Shown here: positions 6,923 to 14,146 of the stretch, one piece after another
Numbering within the stretch: position 1 is the first letter of the stretch
Layout of the letters: each line of letters begins with the position of its first letter
Assembly (NCBI GenBank): GCA_044225415.1
Contig: JBGAIO010000068.1
Coordinates: 1 to 14,648 of the forward strand
Source: JALORV01 sp044225415
GTDB taxonomy: Bacteria > Pseudomonadota > Gammaproteobacteria > Burkholderiales > Burkholderiaceae_F
Length of the DNA stretch: 14,648 nt
Direction of reading: 5' to 3'
The notes under the pieces: model-generated
Told to the model about the DNA's origin: nothing
The model's input: only the letters and a program-made list of their open reading frames with translations
Databases searched by the model: none
Translations under genes and position numbers: made by a program

Positions 6923-8398
6923 TCAGCCTGCAGCCAGCTTGCGCCGCAGTATCTCGGTGAGCTGCGTCGGGTTGGCCTTGCCCTGGCTCGCCTTCATCGC
7001 CTGGCCGATCAGCGCGTTGAAGGCCTTGTCCTTGCCGGCGCGGAACTCGGCGACGGACTTCTCGTTCGCCGCGATCACGCCGTCGACCAGCGCTTCGATC
7101 GCGCCCGTGTCCGAGATCTGCTTCAGGCCGCGTTGTTCGATCAGGTCATCGGGGCTTTCGGAAGCCACCGCTTCTCCGTCCCAAACTTGTGTGAACAAAA
7201 CCTTCGCAGATGTAGTCGTGACGGTGCCGTCCGTAACTCTCGCGATGAGTTTGCCGAGGTAGGAAGCCGGTACAGGGGCAGCGTCGACCTCAATGCCGGC
7301 TTTGTTCGCCCTTGCGGACACTTCGCCCATAACCCAGTTCGCAGCGGCCTTTGCATCGCCTGCGTTGCGGGCGACTCCCTCGTAGTATTCGGCTAGTGAT
7401 CTAGATGCTGTCAGAACACTAGCTTCGTACTCAGTCAGCCCATAAGCACTTACGAAGCGCTCCCGCATCGCGCCCGGCAGCTCGGGCAGTTCGCCGCGCA
7501 CGCGCGAGACCCACTCGGGCGAGATCGCCAGCGGCAGCAGGTCCGGATCGGGGAAGTAGCGATAGTCCATCGCGTCTTCCTTGCTGCGCATGCTGCGCGT
7601 CTCGTCGCGGTCGGGGTCGTAGAGGCGCGTTTCCTGGATCACCTTGCCGCCGTCCTCCCGCAGCTCGATCTGCCGGCGCGCCTCGAACTCGATCGCCTGC
7701 TGCATGAAGCGGAAGCTGTTGAGGTTCTTGATCTCGCAGCGCGTACCCAGCGGTTCGCCCGTGCGGCGCACCGACACGTTGGCGTCGCAACGGAAAGAGC
7801 CTTCCTGCATGTTGCCGTCGCACACGCCCAGCCACACGACCAGCGAGTGCAGTGCGCGCGCATAGGCAACGGCTTCGGTGGCTGCGCCCGCGACGCTCGC
7901 CACGCAGATGTCGGGCTCGGTGACGATCTCCAGCAGCGGCGTGCCGGCGCGGTTCAGGTCGATGCCCGACATCCCGGCGAAGTCCTCGTGCAGCGACTTG
8001 CCGGCATCTTCCTCCAGGTGCGCGCGCGTCAGCCGCACGGTCTTCATGTACGCCGCGCCGCCCTTCGGCTGCACGACGAACGTCAGGCTGCCGCCCTGCA
8101 CGACCGGAATCTCGTACTGGCTGATCTGGTAGCCCTTCGGCAGGTCCGGATAGAAGTAGTTCTTGCGTGCGAAGACGCTCTTCGGCGCGATGGTGGCGCC
8201 GATCGCCAGCCCGAAGCGGATCGCGCGCTCCACCGCTGCGCGGTTCAGTACCGGCAGCGTGCCGGGCAACGCGACGTCGACGGCGCTCGCCTGCGTGTTG
8301 GGTTCGGCACCGAACGCGGTGGACGCGCCCGAGAAGATCTTGCTGCGCGTGGTGAGCTGCGCATGCGTCTCGAGTCCGATCACGACTTCCCAGGTCAT
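6923..8398 (-). CDS. gatB: Asp/Glu-tRNA amidotransferase subunit B
   Basis: GatB binds misacylated tRNA and phosphorylates the Glu or Asp side chain, which is then amidated with ammonia from GatA. The 491-residue product is of normal length. It shows the family hallmarks WEVVIGLETHAQL (3-15), NYFYPDLPKGYQISQYEIP, HLEEDAGKS, DLNRAGTPLLEIVTEPD, GSFRCDANVSVR, EIKNLNSFRFM and MDYRYFPDPDL. A YqeY-like tail ends in KANPTQLTEILRRKL. The ATG at 8398 has a perfect GGAGG seven bases upstream that overlaps the stop of the preceding gene. Residues about 313-416 are encoded by DNA of clearly lower GC and foreign codon choice (7150-7460), although the protein stays in frame and looks functional. Confidence 0.97.
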   Translation of the reverse strand: MTWEVVIGLETHAQLTTRSKIFSGASTAFGAEPNTQASAVDVALPGTLPVLNRAAVERAIRFGLAIGATIAPKSVFARKNYFYPDLPKGYQISQYEIPVVQGGSLTFVVQPKGGAAYMKTVRLTRAHLEEDAGKSLHEDFAGMSGIDLNRAGTPLLEIVTEPDICVASVAGAATEAVAYARALHSLVVWLGVCDGNMQEGSFRCDANVSVRRTGEPLGTRCEIKNLNSFRFMQQAIEFEARRQIELREDGGKVIQETRLYDPDRDETRSMRSKEDAMDYRYFPDPDLLPLAISPEWVSRVRGELPELPGAMRERFVSAYGLTEYEASVLTASRSLAEYYEGVARNAGDAKAAANWVMGEVSARANKAGIEVDAAPVPASYLGKLIARVTDGTVTTTSAKVLFTQVWDGEAVASESPDDLIEQRGLKQISDTGAIEALVDGVIAANEKSVAEFRAGKDKAFNALIGQAMKASQGKANPTQLTEILRRKLAAG

Positions 8399-8405
8399 GG
8401 CGTTG

Positions 8406-8412
8406 CCTCCTA
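8406..8412 (-). promoter_or_regulatory. Stop codon / Shine-Dalgarno fusion coupling the TPR-like gene to gatB
   Basis: Read on the minus strand, TAGGAGG contains both the TAG stop of the upstream helical-repeat gene and a consensus GGAGG for gatB, seven bases before its ATG. Ribosomes finishing the upstream gene would end on the gatB initiation site, so coupled translation is likely. Confidence 0.7.
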
Positions 8413-9525
8413 GTGCAGCGTTGCAGGGGGCGGGTCGCCGGCCAGCAGGCGGCGGGCCTCGCGCTGTTCGTGCGCGTAGGTGTCCCACGCCATGCTCGCC
8501 AGCAGCCGGTGCTGGTCGGCGGCGCTGCGATCGCCGCGCCGCTGCAGGGCATCGGCCATGTCCGCATGCACGATCGCGCGGATATCGGCGGGCGTCGACT
8601 CGTCGAGCCTGGCCAGCGCGGCGCGCAGGTGCGCGTGGCCTTCGTCGTCGCGTCCCAGCGCGAGGCAGCACTGTCCGCGATCGGCGAGCGCGACCGCCAC
8701 TTCCTGCGTGAAGCCCTGCTCCACCGCCGCCGGCAGCCAGGCGTCGTACAGCGCCAGCGCGTCGGCGTGCCGGCCCTGCAGCACGTACATCTCGGCGAGC
8801 AGCAGCTGGTCGAGCGCCGTGTCCGGGCCTTCGGGCAGGCTGTCGATGAACGCGATGCTGCGCCGGAGTGCTTCCACCGCGCCGGTGACGGTGCGCTGGT
8901 CGAGTTCGTCGAGGGCCGCGGCCTGCCGCGCGTGCGCGGTGCGCGTCAGCGCGATCCGATGCAGCGAGCTCGCCATGCCGATGTCGTCGTCGAGTTCGCG
9001 CACCAGCGCTTCGGCCTCGCCGTAGAGGCGCGCGGCCTCCTCGTAGTCGCACGCGTCCTGGTGCAGCGAGCCCAGCGCGAGGTACGCGCGGTAGCGCGAC
9101 TCGATGCTCGCCGAGGCGTTGGCCAGCACGCTGCGCGCATGGCGCGCAGCGCCGCGCACGTCATTCTCGCGCTGCATGAACAGCGCCAGCGCCGATTCGC
9201 ATTCCGCCACCAGCGCGCGGTCCTCGACCTCGCTGCGCGCGCGCTCGGCGACCTCGATCATCGCCGTGCGCGCGTCGCCGAACTGCTTGTCGAAGTACAG
9301 GCAGATGGCGGCCACGTAGTCGCTGCGCAGCTCCACCGCGGCCGCTGCGCCACCGGGCAGCGCAGCGCGCGCACGGGCCAGCTCGTCGCGCGCCGCCTCG
9401 ATACGGCCCAGGCGCGCCAGCAGCACGGCGCGATCCTGCAGGCGCTGCGTGTGCCCGACCGTGTCGCCAGCTGCGTGCGCGGCGTCGATCAGGCGCTGGT
9501 TGGCGAGCAGCAGGCGTTGCGTCAT
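8410..9525 (-). CDS. Tetratricopeptide-type helical repeat protein inside the gat operon
   Basis: This 371-residue protein has no signal peptide or membrane segment, so it should be cytoplasmic. It is almost wholly helical with TPR-like pairs. Examples are LQDRAVLLARLGRIEAARDE (29-48), YLALGSLHQDACDYEEAARL (148-167), LLLAEMYVLQGRHADALALY (241-260), ALADRGQCCLALGRDDEGHA (279-298) and ADMADALQRRGDRSAADQH (321-339). The spacing resembles MalT/SMAD-type TPR arrays. No catalytic or DNA-binding domain is visible. The start ATG has GAGG five bases upstream, overlapping the gatA stop (TGAGGA), and the stop overlaps the gatB Shine-Dalgarno. It is therefore embedded in and probably coupled with gatCAB. 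A scaffold role is possible; the function is unknown. Confidence 0.8.
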   Translation of the reverse strand: MTQRLLLANQRLIDAAHAAGDTVGHTQRLQDRAVLLARLGRIEAARDELARARAALPGGAAAAVELRSDYVAAICLYFDKQFGDARTAMIEVAERARSEVEDRALVAECESALALFMQRENDVRGAARHARSVLANASASIESRYRAYLALGSLHQDACDYEEAARLYGEAEALVRELDDDIGMASSLHRIALTRTAHARQAAALDELDQRTVTGAVEALRRSIAFIDSLPEGPDTALDQLLLAEMYVLQGRHADALALYDAWLPAAVEQGFTQEVAVALADRGQCCLALGRDDEGHAHLRAALARLDESTPADIRAIVHADMADALQRRGDRSAADQHRLLASMAWDTYAHEQREARRLLAGDPPPATLH

Positions 9526-9532
9526 CGCGTCC

Positions 9533-10999
9533 TCAGAGGCCCGCCGGCGCGCGGCGGTGCCAGTCGGTGGACTGCTGGTAGGCGTGCGCCGCGCCGAGCA
9601 GCTTCGCCTCTTCGTAGTGGTTGGTCATCAGCTGCAGTCCGACCGGCCGGCCGGCGTGGCCGAAACCGCAGGGGATGCTCATCGACGGAATGCCGGCGAG
9701 GCTGCCGGGCACGGTGAACAGGTCCGCCATGTACATCGCCACCGGATCGGCGGCTTTCTCGCCGAAGCCGAAGGCGACGCTGGTGGTCACCGGCCCCGCG
9801 ATGACGTCGCACTGCGCGAACGCGCGATGGAATTCGTCGGTGATCACGCGGCGCACCTTCATCGCCTTGATGAAGTAGGCGTCGTAGTAGCCGTGCGACA
9901 GCACGTAGGTGCCGACCAGGATGCGGCGCTTGGGCTCGTCGCCGAAGCCTTCGGCGCGCGACCGTCGGATCATGTCGTTCATGTCCGTGTAGCTCGCAGC
10001 GCGGTGGCCGTAGCGCACGCCGTCGAAGCGCGCGAGGTTGCTGGAGGCCTCGGCCGGCGCGATGACGTAGTACACCGGGATGCCGAGCGCGGCATTGGGC
10101 AGCGAGATGTCGACGAGCTGCGCGCCCAGGCGGCGGTATTCGTCGAGCGCCGCGCGCACCGCGGTCTCGACGTCGGGTTGCAGGCCGGCGCCGAAGAACT
10201 CGGTCGGTACGCCGATCTTCAGGCCCTTCACCGGGCGCTGCAGGTCGCGCGTGAAGTCTTCGGCCGGGCGATCGAGGCTGGTGGAGTCCTTGTCGTCGAA
10301 GCCCAGCATCCCGTTGAAGACGAGCGCGGCGTCCTCGGCCGACAGCGTCATCAGGCCCGCGGTGTCCAGGCTCGATGCGAAGGCGATCATGCCCCAGCGC
10401 GACGGGCGGCCGTACGTGGGCTTGATGCCGGTGATGCCGGAGAAAGCCGCCGGCTCGCGGATCGATCCGCCGGTGTCGGTGGCGGTGGCCACCGGCGCGA
10501 TGCGCGCCGCGACCGCCGCGGCCGAGCCGCCCGACGAGCCGCCGGGCACCGCGCCGCGGTCCCACGGATTGAGCACGTTGCCATAGGCGCTGTTCTCGTT
10601 GCTCGAGCCCATCGCGAACTCGTCGCAGTTGGTCTTGCCGAGCGTCACCATGCCGGCGTCGCCGAGGTTCTCGACGACGGTGGCATCGAAGGGGCTCATG
10701 TAGCCCTCGAGGATGCGGCTCGACGCGGTGGTGGCGAAGTCCTTCGTGACGAAGATGTCCTTGTGCGCGATCGGCACGCCGGTGAGCGGCGTCGCGTCGC
10801 CGCGCGCGATGCGTGCATCGGCGGCCGCGGCCTGCGCGAGCGTCACCTCGGGACGCACGTCGAGGAAGGCGTTCAGATCACGCTGCGCGTCGATACGCGC
10901 GAGGTAGGCCTTTGCGAGTTCGGTCGCGGACACCTTGCGCGCCGCGAGGGCGCGCGACAGGTCGGCGACAGTGGCGGCTGCGAAATCCATGCCGCTCAT
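9533..10999 (-). CDS. gatA: Asp/Glu-tRNA amidotransferase subunit A
   Basis: GatA is the amidase-signature subunit that releases ammonia from glutamine or asparagine for transamidation. The 488-residue product carries the Ser-cisSer-Lys triad: Lys80 in GVPIAHKD, Ser155 in VPGGSSGGSAAAVAA and Ser179 in DTGGSIREPA. GKTNCDEFAMGSSNENSA (121-138) and PTYGRPSRWGMIAFASSLD are also typical. Two local departures from the pattern I know are IREPA (usually IRQPA) and SSLDTAGLM (usually SSLDQ.GP). The ATG at 10999 overlaps the gatC stop in an ATGA arrangement; a second in-frame ATG sits three codons later. The stop is seven nt from the next gene. Confidence 0.97.
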   Translation of the reverse strand: MSGMDFAAATVADLSRALAARKVSATELAKAYLARIDAQRDLNAFLDVRPEVTLAQAAAADARIARGDATPLTGVPIAHKDIFVTKDFATTASSRILEGYMSPFDATVVENLGDAGMVTLGKTNCDEFAMGSSNENSAYGNVLNPWDRGAVPGGSSGGSAAAVAARIAPVATATDTGGSIREPAAFSGITGIKPTYGRPSRWGMIAFASSLDTAGLMTLSAEDAALVFNGMLGFDDKDSTSLDRPAEDFTRDLQRPVKGLKIGVPTEFFGAGLQPDVETAVRAALDEYRRLGAQLVDISLPNAALGIPVYYVIAPAEASSNLARFDGVRYGHRAASYTDMNDMIRRSRAEGFGDEPKRRILVGTYVLSHGYYDAYFIKAMKVRRVITDEFHRAFAQCDVIAGPVTTSVAFGFGEKAADPVAMYMADLFTVPGSLAGIPSMSIPCGFGHAGRPVGLQLMTNHYEEAKLLGAAHAYQQSTDWHRRAPAGL

Positions 11000-11282
11000 T
11001 CGATGACCTTCGGCACCAGGAACAGCCCGTCCTGCTGCGCCGGTGCATTCGCGAGATTCGCGGCGCGTTCGTCGCCGACGCTCACCGCATCGTCACGCAG
11101 ACGCTGCGCGCCACCCAGCGGATGCGCCATCGGCTCCACGCCGTCGGTGTCGATCGCCTGCATGCGCTCGATCATGCGAAGATGTCGTGCAGCTGAGCCA
11201 GCGTGCGCTGCGCTTCCGCATCGGTCACGTTGATGCGGGCGAGGTCGGCGATGCGCCGGACTTGGGCGAGGTCGAGGGCCAT
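10996..11282 (-). CDS. gatC: Asp/Glu-tRNA amidotransferase subunit C, apparently frameshifted
   Basis: GatC is the small subunit that wraps around GatA and stabilises GatAB. The first frame from ATG 11282 gives 36 residues, MALDLAQVRRIADLARI through LAQLHDIFA, then TGA at 11174-11172. The remaining 59 residues continue one frame over from ATG 11175: MIERMQAIDTDGVEPMAHPL, then GGAQRLRDDAV and a terminus GLFLVPKVIE. Joined, they give 95 residues, the usual GatC length, and correspond to the family pattern (..LNDFF.LVEQMQ.ID..). One base appears to be missing next to GC at 11176-11177. The two pieces overlap as ATGA, so re-initiation is formally possible. No clear Shine-Dalgarno precedes ATG 11282. 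A sequencing error or a real split are the alternatives. Confidence 0.88.
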
Positions 11283-11512
11283 GGGGCAGTGCAGCAGTTG
11301 CTGGAAACCGCGGAGCAGCGGAAATGCGAACGGTGTCTGACCGGCTATGGAAGCCTTAGAAAACAAGCGTTTGCAGCGGGTTCGCGGCGCGCTTAGTTTA
11401 TCATCGCGCATTCTTTGAAGACTCTGCGCGTCAGACGGGGACCGCAGTGCCGCGCCGAGCCTACAGGGCGATCGACGCGCGCCGGCCCGCAGCGCCCACG
11501 ACCAGGCCTCCA
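11283..11512. promoter_or_regulatory. Divergent control region gatC / mreB
   Basis: These 230 nt separate the divergent gatCAB and mreBCD operons, so both promoters should lie here. The segment at about 11355-11415 is AT-richer than anything nearby. It contains TATCAT at 11399-11404 (five of six matches to a -10 box on the plus strand) but no good -35 at 17 nt. No RNA structure or operator is evident. The part after 11420 is GC-rich leader before mreB. Confidence 0.45.
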
Positions 11513-12556
11513 ATGTTCGGTTTTCTCCGCAGCTACTTCTCCAACGACCTTGCCATCGATCTCGGTACCGCGAACACGCTGATCTACGTGCGCGGCAAGG
11601 GCATCGTGCTCGATGAACCGTCGGTGGTCGCGATCCGCCAGGAAGGCGGCCCCAATGGCAAGCGCACGATCCAGGCGGTGGGCAAGGAAGCCAAGCAGAT
11701 GCTCGGCAAGGTGCCCGGCAACATCGAGGCGATCCGCCCGATGAAGGACGGCGTGATCGCCGACTTCACCGTCACCGAGCAGATGCTCAAGCAGTTCATC
11801 AAGATCGTGCATCCGTCGAGCCTGTTCGCGCCGAACCCGCGCATCATCATCTGCGTGCCCTGCGGGTCCACGCAGGTCGAGCGCCGCGCGATCAAGGAAT
11901 CGGCCGACGCGGCCGGTGCCTCGCAGGTGTTCCTGATCGAGGAGCCGATGGCCGCGGCGATCGGCGCCGGCCTGCCGGTCAGCGAAGCCAGCGGCTCGAT
12001 GGTGGTGGACATCGGCGGCGGCACGACCGAAGTCGGCGTCATCTCGCTGGGCGGCATGGTCTACAAGGGCAGCGTGCGCGTCGGCGGCGACAAGTTCGAC
12101 GAGGCGATCATCAACTACATCCGCCGCAACTACGGCATGCTGATCGGCGAGCCCACCGCCGAGCTGATCAAGAAGACGATCGGCTCCGCGTTCCCGGGCT
12201 CCGAAGTGCGCGAGATGGAAGTGAAGGGCCGCAACCTCTCCGAAGGCATTCCGCGCAGCTTCACCATCTCCAGCAACGAAATCCTCGAAGCGCTGACCGA
12301 CCCGCTGAACCAGATCGTGTCCAGCGTGAAGATCGCGCTCGAGCAGACGCCGCCGGAACTGGGTGCCGACATCGCCGATCGCGGCATGATGCTCACGGGC
12401 GGCGGTGCGCTGCTGCGCGACCTCGACCGGCTGCTGATGGAAGAGACCGGCCTGCCGGTGGTGGTGGCCGAAGAGCCGCTGACCTGCGTGGTGCGCGGCT
12501 GCGGCATCGCGCTGGAGCGCATGGACAAGCTCGGCACGATCTTCGCGAACGGCTGA
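11513..12556 (+). CDS. mreB: Rod shape-determining actin-like protein MreB
   Basis: MreB is a bacterial actin that forms membrane-bound filaments and directs lateral cell-wall synthesis. The product is 347 residues, the standard length. The N-terminus MFGFLRSYFSNDLAIDLGTA gives the membrane-touching start and phosphate-1 loop (DLGTANTLIYV, 16-26). CVPCGSTQVERRAI, IEEPMAAAIGAGL, the phosphate-2 loop DIGGGTTEVGVI and the adenosine motif LTGGGALLRDLD follow. The ATG at 11513 matches the family start; an in-frame extension to 11447 encodes no conserved sequence. Only a weak AGG is seen upstream. It is the first gene of mreBCD and is itself free of the frameshifts seen in its neighbours. Confidence 0.98.
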   Translation: MFGFLRSYFSNDLAIDLGTANTLIYVRGKGIVLDEPSVVAIRQEGGPNGKRTIQAVGKEAKQMLGKVPGNIEAIRPMKDGVIADFTVTEQMLKQFIKIVHPSSLFAPNPRIIICVPCGSTQVERRAIKESADAAGASQVFLIEEPMAAAIGAGLPVSEASGSMVVDIGGGTTEVGVISLGGMVYKGSVRVGGDKFDEAIINYIRRNYGMLIGEPTAELIKKTIGSAFPGSEVREMEVKGRNLSEGIPRSFTISSNEILEALTDPLNQIVSSVKIALEQTPPELGADIADRGMMLTGGGALLRDLDRLLMEETGLPVVVAEEPLTCVVRGCGIALERMDKLGTIFANG

Positions 12557-12632
12557 ACGACGAGCGTACTGCCGGTGCGCGCTTCCCAAAAATCGTGTGG
12601 CTTTGCCACCGCTTCGCGCGCACGCCCGAGCC

Positions 12633-13558
12633 GTGGACACCCCTCCGCCCCTCTTCAACCAGGGCGTTTCCGCCCGCGCGCGTCTCGCATTCTTCTCCTT
12701 CCTGGCGATCGCGCTGATCGTCGTCGACTCGCGCATCAAGGCGCTGGAGACCGTGCGCGTCGGCATCGGCGTGGTGCTGTATCCGGTGCAGCAGGTGCTG
12801 CTGATCCCCGGTCGGGTGGTGGACAGCGTGACCGGACTACTTCACGTCGGTGACGTCGCTGCAGCGGGAGAACGAGGCGCTGAAGCGCCGGCAGCTCGAG
12901 AGCGCGCAGGAACTGCAGCAGGCGCAGCAGCTTGCCGCGGACAACGAACGGCTGCGCAGGCTGCTCGGCGCGCGCGACCGGCTGGGCAACGCCCACCGTG
13001 CTGGGCGCGGTGCTGTACGAATCGCGTGACCGCTTCTCGCACAAGATCGTGCTGCACGTGGGCGCCGATCACGGCGTGCGCACGGGCAATCCGGTGATCG
13101 ACGACGTCGGCGTGGTCGGGCAGGTGACGCGCGTGTTCAAGACCACCGCCGAGGTGACGCTGCTCACCGACAAGGACCAGTCGATCCCGATCCAGATCGT
13201 GCGCAACGGCCTGCGCGGTGTCGCCTTCGGCGGCGCGGATCCGGGCACGCTCGACCTGCGCTTCATGGCGGCCAACGCCGACGTGGTCAATGGCGATGTC
13301 GCGGTGACCTCGGGACTCGATGGCCTGTATCCGCCCGGCCTGCCGGTGGGGCGCGTCGCATTGCTGGAGCGCGCGGCGAAGGACCAGTTCGCGCGCATCG
13401 TCATGACGCCGTCGGCCGGCGTCGAGAATCACACGCAGCTGCTGGTGCTGCTGGCGGAGGCCGCGCACCAAGCTCGAGCCGCCGCCGGCGCCGCGATGCG
13501 CCCACGACCAAGCGACGCGGAGGTCGCGAGCGCGCTGCGGTCGGTGAGGGCGCGATGA
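12633..13558 (+). CDS. mreC: Rod shape-determining protein MreC, two apparent frameshifts
   Basis: MreC is a bitopic periplasmic scaffold linking MreB to the wall-synthesis machinery. The GTG start begins VDTPPPLFNQGVSARARLAF, followed by the membrane helix FFSFLAIALIVVDSR. The frame changes by +1 in GG at 12834-12835. The next frame gives the coiled coil DYFTSVTSLQRENEALKRRQ to RLLGARDRLGNA. It changes again by +1 in CCC at 12992-12994. The third frame gives the beta domain TVLGAVLYESRDRFSHKIVL, TGNPVIDDVGVVGQVTRVF, then FGGADPGTLDLRFM and DGLYPPGLPVGRV. Removing one base at each site restores a continuous protein of about 308 residues. The stop overlaps the mreD ATG (ATGA). The identity is certain; whether the breaks are real is not. 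Confidence 0.9.
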
Positions 13559-14133
13559 GCCTGCGCGACTGGCTCAAGGACACCTTCGCGCTGCGCGCGA
13601 CCGATCCGATCGACCTCGGCGCCGCGCGCTGGGCTCGCGCGCGAGTACCTGCTGCGGCCCGCCAACCCGCTGTTCATCTGGTTCTCGCTGATCGTCGCGC
13701 TGCTGGCGAACCTGCTGCCATGGGGGCGCGACTCGCTGGCTGGCTGGCGCTGGCGATCTTCTGGAACGTGCACCAGCCGCGCCGCGTCGGCATGGGCGCG
13801 GCCTTCGTGTTCGGCCTGCTGATGGACGTGCACGAAGGCGCGCTGTTCGGCCAGCACGCGCTGGCGTACACGCTGGTGTCCTACGGCGCGATCATGCTGC
13901 ACCGGCGCATCCAGTGGTTCCCGCTCGGCGCGCAGGCGCTGCACGTGCTGCCGCTGCTGCTGATCGCGCAGCTCGCGTCGCTGCTGATCCGCCTGTGGGT
14001 CGGCGGCGAATGGCCGGGCTGGACCTTCTTCGCGCCGAGCCTGATCGGCGCGGCGCTGTGGCCGCTGATCGCGTGGTTGCTGCTCGCGCCGCAGCGGCGG
14101 CCGGTGGATCGGGACGAGACGCGGCCGCTGTAG
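13555..14133 (+). CDS. mreD: Rod shape-determining protein MreD, compensating frameshifts
   Basis: MreD is a multi-helix inner-membrane partner of MreC. The open frame is uninterrupted, but its residues about 27-58 are arginine/alanine-rich and not membrane-like. One frame over, the same DNA reads REYLLRPANPLFIWFSLIVA then LLANLLPWG, which is the expected first helix. A +1 shift in GGG (13631-13633) and a -1 shift, most simply a missing base in the G5 run at 13722-13726, would restore a normal MreD. The frame then gives WLALAIFWNVHQPRRVGMGA, FGLLMDVHEGALFGQHALAY, ASLLIRLWVGG and the conserved end QRRPVDRDETRPL. It overlaps mreC by four bases. Confidence 0.92.
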   Translation: MSLRDWLKDTFALRATDPIDLGAARWARARVPAAARQPAVHLVLADRRAAGEPAAMGARLAGWLALAIFWNVHQPRRVGMGAAFVFGLLMDVHEGALFGQHALAYTLVSYGAIMLHRRIQWFPLGAQALHVLPLLLIAQLASLLIRLWVGGEWPGWTFFAPSLIGAALWPLIAWLLLAPQRRPVDRDETRPL

Positions 14134-14146
14134 GCCGCGGTGCTTC

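Noticed and set aside
8413..9717. 434-codon plus-strand open frame antisense to the TPR-like gene
   Set aside because: The composition is typical of a GC-driven shadow. The minus-strand frame has start and stop signals that mesh with gatA and gatB, so that strand was preferred.
9449..11233. 594-codon plus-strand open frame antisense to gatA and gatC
   Set aside because: It is arginine/alanine/valine-rich shadow sequence with no recognisable motif, lying opposite a gene with a complete amidase triad. Long antisense frames are expected at this GC content.
11393..12766. 457-codon minus-strand open frame opposite mreB
   Set aside because: It is rich in histidine, aspartate and alanine and lacks domain features, and it lies antisense to a fully conserved mreB.
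12834..12997. Programmed ribosomal frameshifting in mreC
   Set aside because: No slippery heptamer, internal Shine-Dalgarno-like stimulator or stable downstream hairpin was evident. Neighbouring gatC and mreD show the same kind of indel, which points to sequence error.
12932..13558. Stand-alone short MreC lacking its membrane anchor
   Set aside because: Its first residues are out-of-frame coiled-coil DNA, and the missing MreC parts are present upstream in other frames. A frameshifted full gene explains the data better.
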